Positions 33,201 to 42,104 are shown, counted from the first letter of the stretch. The stretch is DNA of 64,000 bases from Methylibium sp. NZG (GCA_001263235.1 LGRD01000024.1:1-64000), one strand, 5' to 3'. A program made the numbers and translations. Notes: generated by a model not told the origin, from the letters alone.

Positions 33201-33819
33201 ACACGCCGGCAAAGCGGCTCATCGCAAATGCGTGCAGGCCCATGTCGAGAATGCCTTGCACGTCGCTCGGGAAGAACACCGGCAGCCCGCAGGCCTTGAA
33301 GATGTGGTCGCTCTGGTGCGCCGCGGTGCTGCTCTTGGCGATGTGGTCGTCGCCGGCAATCGCGATCACGCCGCCGTGCTTGGCGGTGCCGGCCATGTTG
33401 GCGTGCTTGAACACGTCGGAGCAGCGGTCCACGCCCGGCCCCTTGCCGTACCAGATGCCGCACACGCCGTCGAACTTCTTGCTTTGTGGGTACAGGTCGA
33501 GCTGCTGCGAGCCCCACACCGCGGTGGCGGCCAGCTCTTCGTTCACGCCGGGCTGGAACACGATGCTCTGCGCCGCCAGGTGCTTCTGCGCCTGCCACAG
33601 CGCCTGGTCGTAGCCGCCCAGCGGCGAGCCGCGGTAGCCGCTGATGAAGGCGCCGGTGTTCAGGCCGGCCATCGCGTCACGCTTTTTTTGCAGCATCGGC
33701 AAGCGCACCAGCGCTTGCGTGCCGCTCATGAAGGCGAGGCCGTGGTCGAGCGAATACTTGTCGTCGATCGTCACGCTCTCGATGGCTTTGCGGATCGACT
33801 CGGGCAGCGGGGCATTCAT
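30250..33819 (-). CDS. Fused indolepyruvate:ferredoxin oxidoreductase
   Basis: Oxidatively decarboxylates aryl-pyruvates (from aromatic amino acid transamination) to aryl-acetyl-CoA, passing electrons to ferredoxin. The 1189-residue protein fuses both subunit types. The N-terminal region (GYRGSPLGGYD near residue 50) is the pyrimidine-binding part; the TPP-binding region includes FFCSGCPHNTSTRVPEGS and GGEGVSWVGQSAF; the iron-sulfur region reads VCEGCGDCSVQSNCL then CNKDYSCVKGFCPSF; the gamma domain starts GVVVGGVGGTGVITIGQLL. The ATG at 33819 (MNAPLPES) is preferred over an upstream extension to 33939, which has no homology. A divergent Lrp-type regulator starts 167 bp away and probably controls it. 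Confidence 0.92.
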   Translation of the reverse strand: MNAPLPESIRKAIESVTIDDKYSLDHGLAFMSGTQALVRLPMLQKKRDAMAGLNTGAFISGYRGSPLGGYDQALWQAQKHLAAQSIVFQPGVNEELAATAVWGSQQLDLYPQSKKFDGVCGIWYGKGPGVDRCSDVFKHANMAGTAKHGGVIAIAGDDHIAKSSTAAHQSDHIFKACGLPVFFPSDVQGILDMGLHAFAMSRFAGVWAGMKTIQEVVESSSSVFVDPDRVDIVLPQDFVMPAGGLHIRWPDGALEQEARLMDYKWYAALAYVRANKLNHNVISTAHDRFGIIASGKAYNDTRQALVDLGLDEESCHRLGIRLHKVNVVWPLEATITRDFAQGLQEILVVEEKRQVIEYQVKEELYNWRPDVRPNVLGKFDEAEGDQSGGEWSQPNPNANWLLRAQADLTPAIIAKAIAKRLKKLGVDADTAARMDARIALVEAKERSLQVTTVAPGTDRTPFFCSGCPHNTSTRVPEGSRAVAGIGCHFMAVWMDRSTVTFSQMGGEGVSWVGQSAFTTDKHIFANLGDGTYYHSGLLAVRQSIAAKVNITYKILFNDAVAMTGGQPVDGTLRVPEMARELEAEGAKRIVIVTDEPEKYDDVKGRLPAGTPVRHRDELDAVQRELREVEGCTVIIYDQTCATEKRRRRKRGTLAEPAKRVVINELVCEGCGDCSVQSNCLSVEPVETEFGRKRRINQNTCNKDYSCVKGFCPSFVTVEGGQMKSAKKAAKERPNPFSLPALPEPALPVAEKPWGVVVGGVGGTGVITIGQLLGMAAHLEGKGIVTQDAGGLAQKGGATWSHIQIANRMEAINTTKVGTAEADLVIGCDPIVAANKATLAVMREGRTYVAMNTHGTPTAAFVSNPNWQFPAASCDAAIVAAVGADHIGAVDADQLAVQLIGDSLYTNPLLLGFAWQKGRVPLSHAALMRAIELNGVQVDNNKAAFEWGRRAAHDLAAVQSLLKPAQVIEFVKRGGGNVDEMVAKRVEFLTGYQDAAYAATYKTFVDKVRSAEAPLCTSKLTEAVARYLFKLMAYKDEYEVARLHTDTAFLDKVASQFEGDYKLHYHLAPPLTAKKNAKGELVKQPFGPWMLTAFKLLAKMKGLRGGALDVFGKTEERKMERALIGEYRDSIETVIASLSPANLSLAVDIARVPEDIRGYGHVKERHVNAARPKWAKLMADWRAGGQKQAA

Positions 33820-33986
33820 CGGCGTGACTCTCCAGCGGTGGGTGAGCGCTGCGACGGCTTGGCGTAGACAGTGCAGCGCGCGTGGCTGGAGTTTAGAGAG
33901 TTGGGCGCGGGAAGTCCTTTCTTTCTCTGCCTGCAACACACCACCGTGAGCAACAATCTTGCTGCAGGTTAGCGATTGGAGAACCC

Positions 33987-34622
33987 ATGATGCTCAAGAA
34001 GCCGATTCGAGGGAACACCCGCAGTGCTGCGCGGCCCGCCGAAGGTGCCCGCGTCGCCGCCGGGGCCGCCGCAGTGGCCACCACCGAGGCCGCCGCTGGC
34101 GTCGACAACGCCGACGCCCACGGCACCGAACTCGACCGCTACGACATCGCCATCCTGCGCGAGCTGCAAATCGACGCGCGCTTGAGCAACGCCGAACTCG
34201 CAGTGCGCATCGGCTTGTCGGCCGCGCCCACATGGCGGCGCGTCAAGTGGCTGGAGGAGCAGGCCTTCATCACCGGCTACCGCGCCGAGATCGACCGCCG
34301 CCGCATCGGCCTGGGCGTGCTCGCCTTCGTGCGCCTGGACGCCGAGCGCAACACCGCCAGTGCCACCGGCGAGCTCGAGAACGCGATTCGCCGCATCCCT
34401 GAAGTCATCTCCTGCCACTACATCTCGGGCTCGGGCACGTTCGAGCTGCAGGTGCTCGCGACCGACCTCGACGCGTTCTCGCGCTTTGCCTTGCAGACCT
34501 TGCTGAAGCTGCCCAACGTGAAAGACCTGCACACCAGCTTTTCGCTCGGCGAGGTCAAGGCCGGTGGGGCGTTGCCGTTGGGACACCTGGCGGCGCCAGC
34601 GGGGCACGGCGGCCGGCGATGA
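33987..34622 (+). CDS. Lrp/AsnC family transcriptional regulator
   Basis: A 211-residue amino-acid-responsive regulator. An unusual Ala/Gly-rich N-terminal extension of about 45 residues precedes the HTH domain (LDRYDIAILRELQIDARLSNAELA), which is followed by the RAM/effector domain (GVLAFVRLDAER, then HYISGSGTFELQVLATDLDAF). GGAGAA upstream of ATG 33987 serves as ribosome-binding site; ATG 33990 is equally possible. The divergent arrangement with the indolepyruvate oxidoreductase gene suggests it senses an aromatic or branched amino acid and switches that gene. The target is inferred from position only. Confidence 0.88.
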   Translation: MMLKKPIRGNTRSAARPAEGARVAAGAAAVATTEAAAGVDNADAHGTELDRYDIAILRELQIDARLSNAELAVRIGLSAAPTWRRVKWLEEQAFITGYRAEIDRRRIGLGVLAFVRLDAERNTASATGELENAIRRIPEVISCHYISGSGTFELQVLATDLDAFSRFALQTLLKLPNVKDLHTSFSLGEVKAGGALPLGHLAAPAGHGGRR

Positions 34623-34671
34623 GCCGCTGCGCGGGCTCTCCGAAGATCGCTCCAGTGCTGCGGGTCCTTCG

Positions 34672-35046
34672 TCAGTTCGCTGTGGCGGCATAGGCCACGC
34701 CGCGTGCGGCCGCAGCCGTTGCGAGGCGCCGGTCGCGAGACCACAGCGACACCCGCCCGCCCACGAGCGTGCTCGCCAGCAGGTGCACGTCGATCCAGCC
34801 GATGCCGCTGCCGGCGAGCTGGTGCCGCTCGACGAACGCCAGAACGTCGTCGTGCGGCACCAGCGGCGCCATCGGCAGAACGCCGAGTGCCGCCAGCACC
34901 GCGTCGCGCTTCGAAAGCTGGCCGAGCGCCAGCTCGCCGATGACGAACGGGTGGCACAGGACCACGCGCGACGCGAGCAACGCCGACAGGGTGGCGTCGG
35001 TCTTTCGGAAGTGATCGATCCAGACCGACGAATCGACCAGGATCAC
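34672..35046 (-). CDS. VapC-like PIN-domain ribonuclease toxin
   Basis: A 124-residue PIN-domain protein with the acidic active-site set: Asp5 in MILVDSSVWIDHF, Glu in VIGELALG, Asp in GWIDVHLLAS and Asp in LWSRDRRL. VapC toxins cleave specific RNAs, often tRNA or the ribosomal sarcin-ricin loop. It starts with GTG at 35046, and this codon overlaps the stop of the upstream antitoxin gene (GTGA), which implies translational coupling. Confidence 0.88.
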   Translation of the reverse strand: MILVDSSVWIDHFRKTDATLSALLASRVVLCHPFVIGELALGQLSKRDAVLAALGVLPMAPLVPHDDVLAFVERHQLAGSGIGWIDVHLLASTLVGGRVSLWSRDRRLATAAAARGVAYAATAN

Positions 35047-35288
35047 TTCGCGGTGGCTCGGCGGGCGGGCGTCGCCGCAGACGCGGCGGGGCGGACGGGC
35101 GCCGGCCGGCGCCGCGGGGCGGCCTTGGCAGCGGGCATGGTGCCGCCGAGCGCGATCAGGCGCCGGGCCGCCTCGCGCTGGACGATGAGCCGCAGGCCCT
35201 CGTGCAGCAATACAGAACGCTCGGCCGTGCCCATCGCTTCACCAGCCTGGGCAAGCAAGTCGTCGTCGAGCGTGACAGTCGTGCGCAT
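35043..35288 (-). CDS. VapB-like antitoxin
   Basis: An 81-residue protein with an N-terminal ribbon-helix-helix segment (MRTTVTLDDDLLAQAGEAMG), typical of VapB/type II antitoxins that bind DNA and the cognate toxin. The C-terminal half is Pro/Ala/Arg-rich and would be the disordered toxin-binding part. The ATG at 35288 begins the RHH fold; an in-frame extension to 35318 is possible. It overlaps vapC by 4 bp. Inverted repeats upstream (GCATCA/TGATGC at 35336-35349) could be its operator. Confidence 0.82.
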   Translation of the reverse strand: MRTTVTLDDDLLAQAGEAMGTAERSVLLHEGLRLIVQREAARRLIALGGTMPAAKAAPRRRPAPVRPAASAATPARRATAK

Positions 35289-35404
35289 GGAGGTGGTCGG
35301 AAGTACCGTACGCATCACACTCTACACCTGAATGTGCATCAGATGATGCGCATCTTGCTGCCAGTCGGCACGCCCGAGCCCGCAGGTGCTGGTACAAGCG
35401 CCGA

Positions 35405-35434
35405 TTGCCAGGAGCGCGATTCCCCGCCTATAAA
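35405..35434 (+). promoter_or_regulatory. Probable sigma-70 promoter of the liv operon
   Basis: TTGCCA (35405-35410) and TATAAA (35429-35434) are separated by 18 bp, giving a leader of about 70 nt before the livG ATG at 35510. The leader contains the perfect inverted repeat TGTCGCC-AC-GGCGACA at 35461-35476, which may be an operator or a hairpin. Confidence 0.6.
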
Positions 35435-35509
35435 CTGACCGCCCGCTGGACAAGGGGGGCTGTCGCCACGGCGACACCGCTGCCGACAACAACATTCACT
35501 CGGAGACAC

Positions 35510-36285
35510 ATGGCAGACAACGTCGACGCACTGCTCAGCGTGCAGGGTGTGACGGTGCGCTTCGGCGGCATCGTGGCGCTCGACGGGGTGAGCTTCGACG
35601 TCTCTCGCGGCGACGTGTGCGGCCTGATCGGCCCGAACGGCGCGGGCAAGACCACGCTGTTCAATTGCCTGAGCCGGCTGTATCAATACCAGGCTGGGGA
35701 CATCCTGTTCGAGGGGCGCTCCATCACCGCCATGCCCACGCACCAGGTCGCGGCCATCGGCATGGGTCGCACGTTCCAGAACCTGGCGATGTTCCGCACG
35801 ATGCCCGTGCGCGAGAACGTGATGGTCGGCGCGCACTCGCGCTCGTCGGCGGGTTTCGTGGCGAGCGCGCTGCGGCTGCCCAGCGTCAGCAGTGAAGAGA
35901 AGCGGCTGCGCCGCCGCGCCGATGAAATCCTCGACTACCTGGCGCTGACGGCGTTCGCCGACCGGCTCGTCGGCGACCTGCCGTTCGCCACGCAAAAGCG
36001 CGTCGAGTTGGGTCGGGCGCTGGCGGCCGACCCCAAGCTGCTGCTGCTGGACGAACCTGCTGCGGGGCTCAACCACGAAGAGCTCGATGACTTGGCGCGC
36101 CTGATCCGCGACATCCGCGACCGGCTCGGCATGACGGTGCTGCTGGTCGAGCACCACATGAGCTTGGTGATGAATGTGTCGGACCACATCGTCGCGCTGA
36201 ACTTCGGCAAGAAGATCGCTGAAGGCACGCCGGCTGAAATTCAGAACCACCCCGACGTGATCGAAGCCTACCTTGGAGCGCCGGC

Positions 36286-36289
<4 letters not shown>
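35510..36289 (+). CDS. livG: Branched-chain amino acid/amide ABC transporter ATPase LivG
   Basis: First ATPase of a HAAT-family importer, 259 residues. Walker A is GLIGPNGAGKTTLFN near residue 40, the Q-loop lies in GMGRTFQNLAMF, and Walker B in LLLLDEPAAGLNHEE, which is the LivG-type D-loop; the switch His is in LLVEHHMSLVM. The signature is weakly conserved: PFATQKRVELGRAL replaces the usual LSYGQQRxLEIARAL. The ATG at 35510 follows CGGAGA. The livF gene begins at or just after its stop. Confidence 0.92.
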
Positions 36290-37146
<857 letters not shown>

Positions 37147-37159
37147 ACCCCCGCCGCTG

Positions 37160-38032
37160 ATGGAAGCCTTCCTCCACCAAATCTTCTCCGGCCTGGCCAG
37201 CGGCGTGATCTACGGCTCGGTCGCGCTGGCGCTGGTGATGATCTACCAGGCCACGCACCACATCAACTTCGCGCAGGGCGAGATGGCGACCTTCAGCACC
37301 TTCATCGCCTGGGCACTCATCCAGTCGGGCTGGCCGTATTGGGGCGCGTTCTTCTTCACCATCGCGGTGTCGTTTGCCGGCGGGCTGGTCATCCAGCGGC
37401 TCATGTTGCGGCCGGTCGAGAAGGCGCCGGTGCTGACCAACGTGATCGTCTTCATCGGCCTGCTGCTGATCTTCAACGCGCTGTCGGGCTGGATCTTCGA
37501 GCACACGATCAAGTCGTTCCCGAGCCCGTTCCCGAAAGACTCGGGCCTGGCCACGCGCTTCTTCTCGGCGCACGACCTCGGCTCGGTGGCGGTGATGCTG
37601 GCGGTGCTGAGCGCGCTGTACGTGTTCTTCCGCTTCACGCCGATCGGCCTGGCGATGCGCGCCGCCGCGCAGAACCCCGACTCGGCGCGGCTGGTGGGCA
37701 TCCGCGTGTCGTGGATGCTGGCGCTCGGCTGGGGCCTGGCCGCGGCCATCGGTGCGGTGGCCGGGATGATGGTGGCGCCGGTGGTGTTTCTCGACCCGAA
37801 CATGATGGCCGGCATCCTGCTCTACGGCTTTGCCGCGGCGCTGCTGGGTGGCATCGACAACCCGCTCGGCGCGGTGATCGGCGGCTTCGTCGTCGGCGTG
37901 CTCGAGAACCTGCTCGGCGCGTACGTGATCGGCACTGAACTGAAACTGACTGTCGCGCTGGTGCTGATCGTGCTGACCTTGACGTTGAAACCGAACGGGT
38001 TGTTCGGCAAGACGGTGGTGACGCGGGTATGA
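37160..38032 (+). CDS. livH: Branched-chain amino acid/amide ABC transporter permease LivH
   Basis: Inner-membrane permease, 290 residues with about eight hydrophobic segments. The N-terminus (IFSGLASGVIYGSVALALVMIY, then INFAQGEMATFSTF) and the late GGIDNPLGAVIGGFVVGVLENL block are hallmarks of LivH. It follows livF by 13 bp and would pair with LivM. Confidence 0.92.
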   Translation: MEAFLHQIFSGLASGVIYGSVALALVMIYQATHHINFAQGEMATFSTFIAWALIQSGWPYWGAFFFTIAVSFAGGLVIQRLMLRPVEKAPVLTNVIVFIGLLLIFNALSGWIFEHTIKSFPSPFPKDSGLATRFFSAHDLGSVAVMLAVLSALYVFFRFTPIGLAMRAAAQNPDSARLVGIRVSWMLALGWGLAAAIGAVAGMMVAPVVFLDPNMMAGILLYGFAAALLGGIDNPLGAVIGGFVVGVLENLLGAYVIGTELKLTVALVLIVLTLTLKPNGLFGKTVVTRV

Positions 38033-38065
38033 AGGCCAACCGCGGGCCGAGCGCCGGGCCGCTTT

Positions 38066-38096
38066 GGGCCACCAGTGGGCCCCGCGTGGCCCTTGG
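38066..38096 (-). repeat. Dispersed palindromic repeat, copy 3 (inverted, divergent)
   Basis: The reverse complement reads CCAAGGGCCACG...GTGGCCC like copy 2 at 36323-36356, with changes in the middle. Two more palindromes follow (ATCCCC-TCG-GGGGAT and CCGACG-TACT-CGTCGG) in the 121-bp livH-livM gap. Confidence 0.55.
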
Positions 38097-38153
38097 CCGG
38101 CCCGCGATCCCCTCGGGGGATCGGCCGACGTACTCGTCGGACGAGGGGTTGTC

Positions 38154-39200
38154 ATGAAGGATCGAAAGTGGGTGCTCGTCGGCACCGCGCTGCTGATCGT
38201 GGCGCTGCTGGTGCTGCCCTTCCTCGTCAAGAACTACCGCGTGTTCCAGTTCAACCTGGTGCTGGTCTACGCCATCGCAATCCTCGGGCTGAACATCCTG
38301 ACCGGCTTCAACGGGCAGATCTCGCTCGGTCACGGTGCGTTCTACGCCTTCGGCGCGTACACCGCGGCGATGTTGATGGACAGGGCCGGCGCCCCCTACT
38401 GGGCCACGCTGCCAGTGGCCGCGCTGGTGTGCTTCAGCTTCGGCTTCCTGATGGGCTTTCCGGCGCTGCGCTTGGCGGGGCACTACCTCGCGCTCGCCAC
38501 GTTCGCGCTGGCGCTGGCGGTGCCGCAACTGCTCAAGTACAAGCGCATCGAGGGCTGGACCGGTGGTGTGCAGGGCATCGTGTTGAACAAGCCCGACGCG
38601 CCGTTTTCGTTCAGCCTGTTCGGCCAGCCGCTCAGCCCCGATCGATGGTTGTACTTCTTCACGCTCGCAGTCGCCGCGCTGATGTTCCTGCTGGCGTGGA
38701 ACCTGCTGCGCGGCCGCGTCGGGCGCGCGTTGATCGCGGTGCGCGACCACCCGATCGCCGCCACCGCGATGGGCATCAACCTGCCGATGTTCAAGTCGCT
38801 CACCTTCGGTGTGTCGGCAGCGTTCACCGGCGTGGCCGGTGCGCTGGGCGCGATCGTGGTGGCGTTCGTGTCGCCCGACAGCTTCACGGTGCAGTTGTCG
38901 ATTTTCCTGTTGGTGGGCGTGGTCGTCGGCGGGCTGGCGTCCATTCCGGGCGCGATCTTCGGCGGCATCTTCATCCAGTTCGTGCCGAACATCGCAGACG
39001 CGGTGTCCAAGTCGGCGCCGGCCGCCATCTACGGCATTTTTCTGATCGCGCTGATGTACCTCATGCCCACCGGCGTGATGGGCATGGTGCGTGGCGTGTG
39101 GGCGCGGCTGCGCCGTGGCGTGCCGGGTTCGCCCGGTCAACGTGCGGCGCAGCCCGTCGTTTTGAGTGAGCCCGTTCAATCCCTGACCAGGAAGGTGTGA
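38154..39200 (+). CDS. livM: Branched-chain amino acid/amide ABC transporter permease LivM
   Basis: Second permease, 348 residues with about nine hydrophobic segments. The family blocks are ILGLNILTGFNGQISLGHGAFYAFGAY near residue 45 and GVVVGGLASIPGAIFGGIF in the second half. The ATG at 38154 (MKDRKWVLVG) is used because upstream in-frame sequence is repeat-derived. The binding-protein gene starts 3 bp after its stop. Confidence 0.92.
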   Translation: MKDRKWVLVGTALLIVALLVLPFLVKNYRVFQFNLVLVYAIAILGLNILTGFNGQISLGHGAFYAFGAYTAAMLMDRAGAPYWATLPVAALVCFSFGFLMGFPALRLAGHYLALATFALALAVPQLLKYKRIEGWTGGVQGIVLNKPDAPFSFSLFGQPLSPDRWLYFFTLAVAALMFLLAWNLLRGRVGRALIAVRDHPIAATAMGINLPMFKSLTFGVSAAFTGVAGALGAIVVAFVSPDSFTVQLSIFLLVGVVVGGLASIPGAIFGGIFIQFVPNIADAVSKSAPAAIYGIFLIALMYLMPTGVMGMVRGVWARLRRGVPGSPGQRAAQPVVLSEPVQSLTRKV

Positions 39201-39203
39201 ACC

Positions 39204-40412
39204 ATGAAGATCAAGCGTCTCAGTCTTGCCGCTGTCGCGTCCGCGCTGGCGGTGGTGTTTGCAAGCCCCGCCTTCGCACAGAAAAAGTACGACCCGGGCG
39301 CCGACGACAAGGAAATCAAGGTCGGTCATGCCGGCCCGTACTCCGGCCCCGCATCGGCCTACGGCGCCATCGGCAAGGCGATCGGCGCGTACTTCGAGAA
39401 GATCAACGCAGAGGGCGGCATCAAGGGCCGCAAGATCAAGTTCATCACGCTGGACGACGGCTACAACCCGGCCAAGACGGTTGAAGTCGTGCGCAAGCTC
39501 GTCGAGGAAGACGAGGTACTGCTGGTGTTCAACCCGCTGGGCACGCCGTCCAATTCGGCGATCCACAAGTACATGAACAGCAAGAAGGTGCCGCACCTCT
39601 TCCTGGCCACCGGCGCCACCAAGTGGGGTGACCCGAAGAGCTTTCCGTACACCATGGGCTGGCAGCCCAACTACCAGAGCGAGGCCAAGATCTACGCCGC
39701 GCACATTCTGGAAACCAAGCCCAACGCCAAGATCGGCGTGCTCTACCAGAACGACGACTACGGCAAGGACTACCTGAAGGGCTTCGAGGACGGGCTGGGC
39801 GACAAGGCCAAGACGATGATCATCTCGAAGGTGTCGTACGAAGTGACCGACCCGACGGTGGACAGCCAGATGGTGTCGCTCAAGTCGTCGGGCGCCGACA
39901 CCTTCTTCAACATCACCACGCCGAAGTTCGCCGCGCAGGCGATCAAGAAGGCGGCTGAGATCGGCTGGAAGCCGGCGCACTACCTCAACAGCGTCTCCAC
40001 CGGCGTCGGCTCGGTGCTCACGCCCGCGGGGCTGGACAACGCGGTGAACATCATCACCGCCGGCTACATCAAAGACCCGACCGATCCGCAGTTCCAGAAG
40101 GGCAAGGAGTACGACGACTGGGTGGCCTGGATGAAGAAGTACCACCCGACCGCAGACCTGAAGGACAACCTGAACGTCTACGGCTACACCGTGGCGCAGA
40201 CCCTGGTGCAGGTGCTCACCCAAGCCGGCGACACGCTCACGCGCGACAACATCATGAAGCAGGCCGCCAGTCTGGACCTGACGTTGCCGATGCTGCTGCC
40301 CGGCGTCAACATCAAGACCAGCGCCGACGACTTCTACCCGATCGAACGCGAGCAGCTGCAGAAGTTCAACGGCAAGAGCTGGGAGCTGTTCGGGAAGGTG
40401 TACGGGCGGTAG
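39204..40412 (+). CDS. livK: Branched-chain amino acid/amide ABC transporter substrate-binding protein
   Basis: Periplasmic binding protein of the importer, 402 residues, with a clear signal peptide (MKIKRLSLAAVASALAVVFASPAFA, cleavage after residue 25). The mature part is a type I periplasmic fold of the Peripla_BP_6 family (IKVGHAGPYSGPASAYG, YNPAKTVEVVRKLVEED, then YQNDDYGKDYLKGF). The family transports Leu/Ile/Val, other amino acids, urea or short amides; the exact ligand is uncertain. It completes the livGFHMK unit, and the twin hairpins downstream may end it. Confidence 0.9.
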   Translation: MKIKRLSLAAVASALAVVFASPAFAQKKYDPGADDKEIKVGHAGPYSGPASAYGAIGKAIGAYFEKINAEGGIKGRKIKFITLDDGYNPAKTVEVVRKLVEEDEVLLVFNPLGTPSNSAIHKYMNSKKVPHLFLATGATKWGDPKSFPYTMGWQPNYQSEAKIYAAHILETKPNAKIGVLYQNDDYGKDYLKGFEDGLGDKAKTMIISKVSYEVTDPTVDSQMVSLKSSGADTFFNITTPKFAAQAIKKAAEIGWKPAHYLNSVSTGVGSVLTPAGLDNAVNIITAGYIKDPTDPQFQKGKEYDDWVAWMKKYHPTADLKDNLNVYGYTVAQTLVQVLTQAGDTLTRDNIMKQAASLDLTLPMLLPGVNIKTSADDFYPIEREQLQKFNGKSWELFGKVYGR

Positions 40413-40473
40413 GCAGCGGAGCGAAGGGCGAGGGGCCCCGGCAACGGGGATCGACCAGCGCAGCGGCCGGCGA

Positions 40474-40500
40474 GCAAGGCGGGCTCAATGCCCGCCTTGC
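40474..40500. repeat. Hairpin repeat downstream of livK, copy 1
   Basis: An 11-bp perfect stem (GCAAGGCGGGC/GCCCGCCTTGC) around a 5-base loop. The same stem recurs at 40549-40575 with matching flanks (GGCGAGCAAGG upstream, AGTGC downstream). There is no T-run, so it may be an RNA-stabilising or factor-dependent end structure. Confidence 0.8.
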
Positions 40501-40548
40501 GAGTGCACCGCTGGTGACCCGCGGATCGACCCGCGATGGGTTCGGCGA

Positions 40549-40575
40549 GCAAGGCGGGCTCATCGCCCGCCTTGC
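40549..40575. repeat. Hairpin repeat downstream of livK, copy 2
   Basis: Second copy of the 11-bp stem at 40474-40500, 75 bp further on. The two copies differ in the loop and one flank base. The 262-bp gap 40413-40674 between livK and the convergent HipA-like gene contains no coding sequence. Confidence 0.8.
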
Positions 40576-40674
40576 AAGTGCGCAGTGGTAGCGGAGCGGC
40601 GCTGAAAGGGCTTTTCGCCCCGCGGTGCGCGCCGCCGGACCTCCACCGGCGCCTCTCACCTCAAGTCTTTCGCC

Positions 40675-42033
40675 TCACGCTGGCAACAGTGGCGCCGCAA
40701 ACGCCCTGGCCACCTCCAGGTTGCGCGCCGCCAGTTGCCGCATTCCATTCGATACCGGTGCCGGCAGAGCGTCCGTCTGCACCGAGCGCCAGAAGCCCTC
40801 GGCGGCGCTGGCAGCCCGCTGCCACACCTGCGGATCGGCGCCGATGCTGCCGATCCTTGGCTCGATCGGCGTCAACTCCGGGTCCATGCCGCCGCCGATG
40901 GAGGCATAGCGCATCGGCAGGATGTCGTAGGCCGGTGCGACGCCTGCGTACTCGCCGGCCTCGTCGATCAGCACGGAGATGTTGTCGAAGTGACGGTCGG
41001 TGTTGCCGATCAACTCGCTGAAGGCCGCCATGGTGTCGATGCGGCGCGCGTCGGCAGGCGCGAGGTACCTTGCCTGCACGCAGCGCGCCGCGAACTCCGA
41101 CCACGAGTCGCGCCGGCCGAAGAACTCGTCGTCCACCGAGCCGGCAGAGAGCATGCCGATCCGGCCGGTTTGCCCGACCCGATCAAAGCGCACGACTTCG
41201 AGGAAGACGAAGTCCCCGCCGGTCAGCACCTGCGTCGAGGCTGCCGGCACGCCCACCGCGTCGAGCGCGCGCAAGGCCAGGTGTTCCAGCGGCAGCAACT
41301 CCGCCATCCGGCTGCCGGTGCGCGCGAACTTCACGATCACGTGGCCGCTGTCTTCGGTCAGGCTCAGGAACTTCGGTTGCTCGCCGCCGGCGCTGGAGCC
41401 GTACGCGGCTGTCCGGAGCGTGGACGCTGTCTCCACGTAGTGCGCGAGCTTTGCCGTGACGGCGATCGGCGTCGCGTTGCGGAATGCCATCTCGTTGTGC
41501 AGAGGCACGTCGCCGAACACCAGATTGCCAGGCAGGTTCAGCCCTTGGGTGAAGAGGTAGGCGATGCGGTGCTCGTCGTTCCAGTCTTTCAGGCTGGCGG
41601 GAAACGGCGAGGTGCGGGCGGCGTCGTGAGCCAGCTGGCGCCCCAGAAAGCCCGCAGGCGCGGCGAACGCCATGTACGGCGGCAGTCCGTCGTACAGCGT
41701 GGCCAGTTTGCTGGCGCGTTCCAGCGTGGCTCCGCCGGCCAGAAACTCGACCTCAGCAAACAACCGAACGTTGCCTTGGCCCAGGTACCGGTGAATGCGC
41801 TGGCGCGAGTGGAGCCCCAGTGGCAGCGGTCGCAGCAGGCCGTACAGAGGCGTTCGTTGCCCTGTCAGCCTGAACGGGGTGACCCGGTCGGACAGCCGGT
41901 GAATAGTTCGAGAAAGCGTTGGCTGGCTGATACCGAGGGCGGCGGCCAGCTGCGCCGCAGTGCGCGGCCCCTCGGACAAGGCCTCTTCAATGTCACGACG
42001 AGGGTCGTTGCTCGGCGAGGCTCTGGCAGACAT
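40675..42033 (-). CDS. HipA-like kinase with fused N-terminal HTH
   Basis: A 452-residue protein of the HipA kinase family. Residues about 14-50 form a winged-helix/HTH (GPRTAAQLAAALGISQPTLSRTIHRL), a fusion that would combine toxin kinase and repressor functions that are normally split between HipA and HipB. The kinase part has GSSAGGEQPKF (the glycine-rich P-loop of HipA), the catalytic GNTDRHFDN near residue 345, and the metal-binding Asp in APAYDILPM. No separate hipB is next to it. HipA kinases phosphorylate aminoacyl-tRNA synthetases or other targets and slow growth; the target here is unknown. Paired GAATTC-containing palindromes sit just upstream of the start. Confidence 0.82.
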   Translation of the reverse strand: MSARASPSNDPRRDIEEALSEGPRTAAQLAAALGISQPTLSRTIHRLSDRVTPFRLTGQRTPLYGLLRPLPLGLHSRQRIHRYLGQGNVRLFAEVEFLAGGATLERASKLATLYDGLPPYMAFAAPAGFLGRQLAHDAARTSPFPASLKDWNDEHRIAYLFTQGLNLPGNLVFGDVPLHNEMAFRNATPIAVTAKLAHYVETASTLRTAAYGSSAGGEQPKFLSLTEDSGHVIVKFARTGSRMAELLPLEHLALRALDAVGVPAASTQVLTGGDFVFLEVVRFDRVGQTGRIGMLSAGSVDDEFFGRRDSWSEFAARCVQARYLAPADARRIDTMAAFSELIGNTDRHFDNISVLIDEAGEYAGVAPAYDILPMRYASIGGGMDPELTPIEPRIGSIGADPQVWQRAASAAEGFWRSVQTDALPAPVSNGMRQLAARNLEVARAFAAPLLPA

Positions 42034-42034
42034 G

Positions 42035-42065
42035 TGAATTCATCGTGAATAGTTGGATGAATTCT
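42035..42065 (-). promoter_or_regulatory. Putative operator of the HipA-like gene
   Basis: TGAATTCA (42035-42042) and a second TGAATTC (42058-42064), with GTGAAT between them, lie directly upstream of the start codon at 42033. The spacing of about two helical turns fits cooperative binding, perhaps by the protein's own HTH domain. Confidence 0.5.
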
Positions 42066-42104
42066 ACATGGATGGCGAATGCCGTTTGCCGAGCACCTCG
42101 CAAT

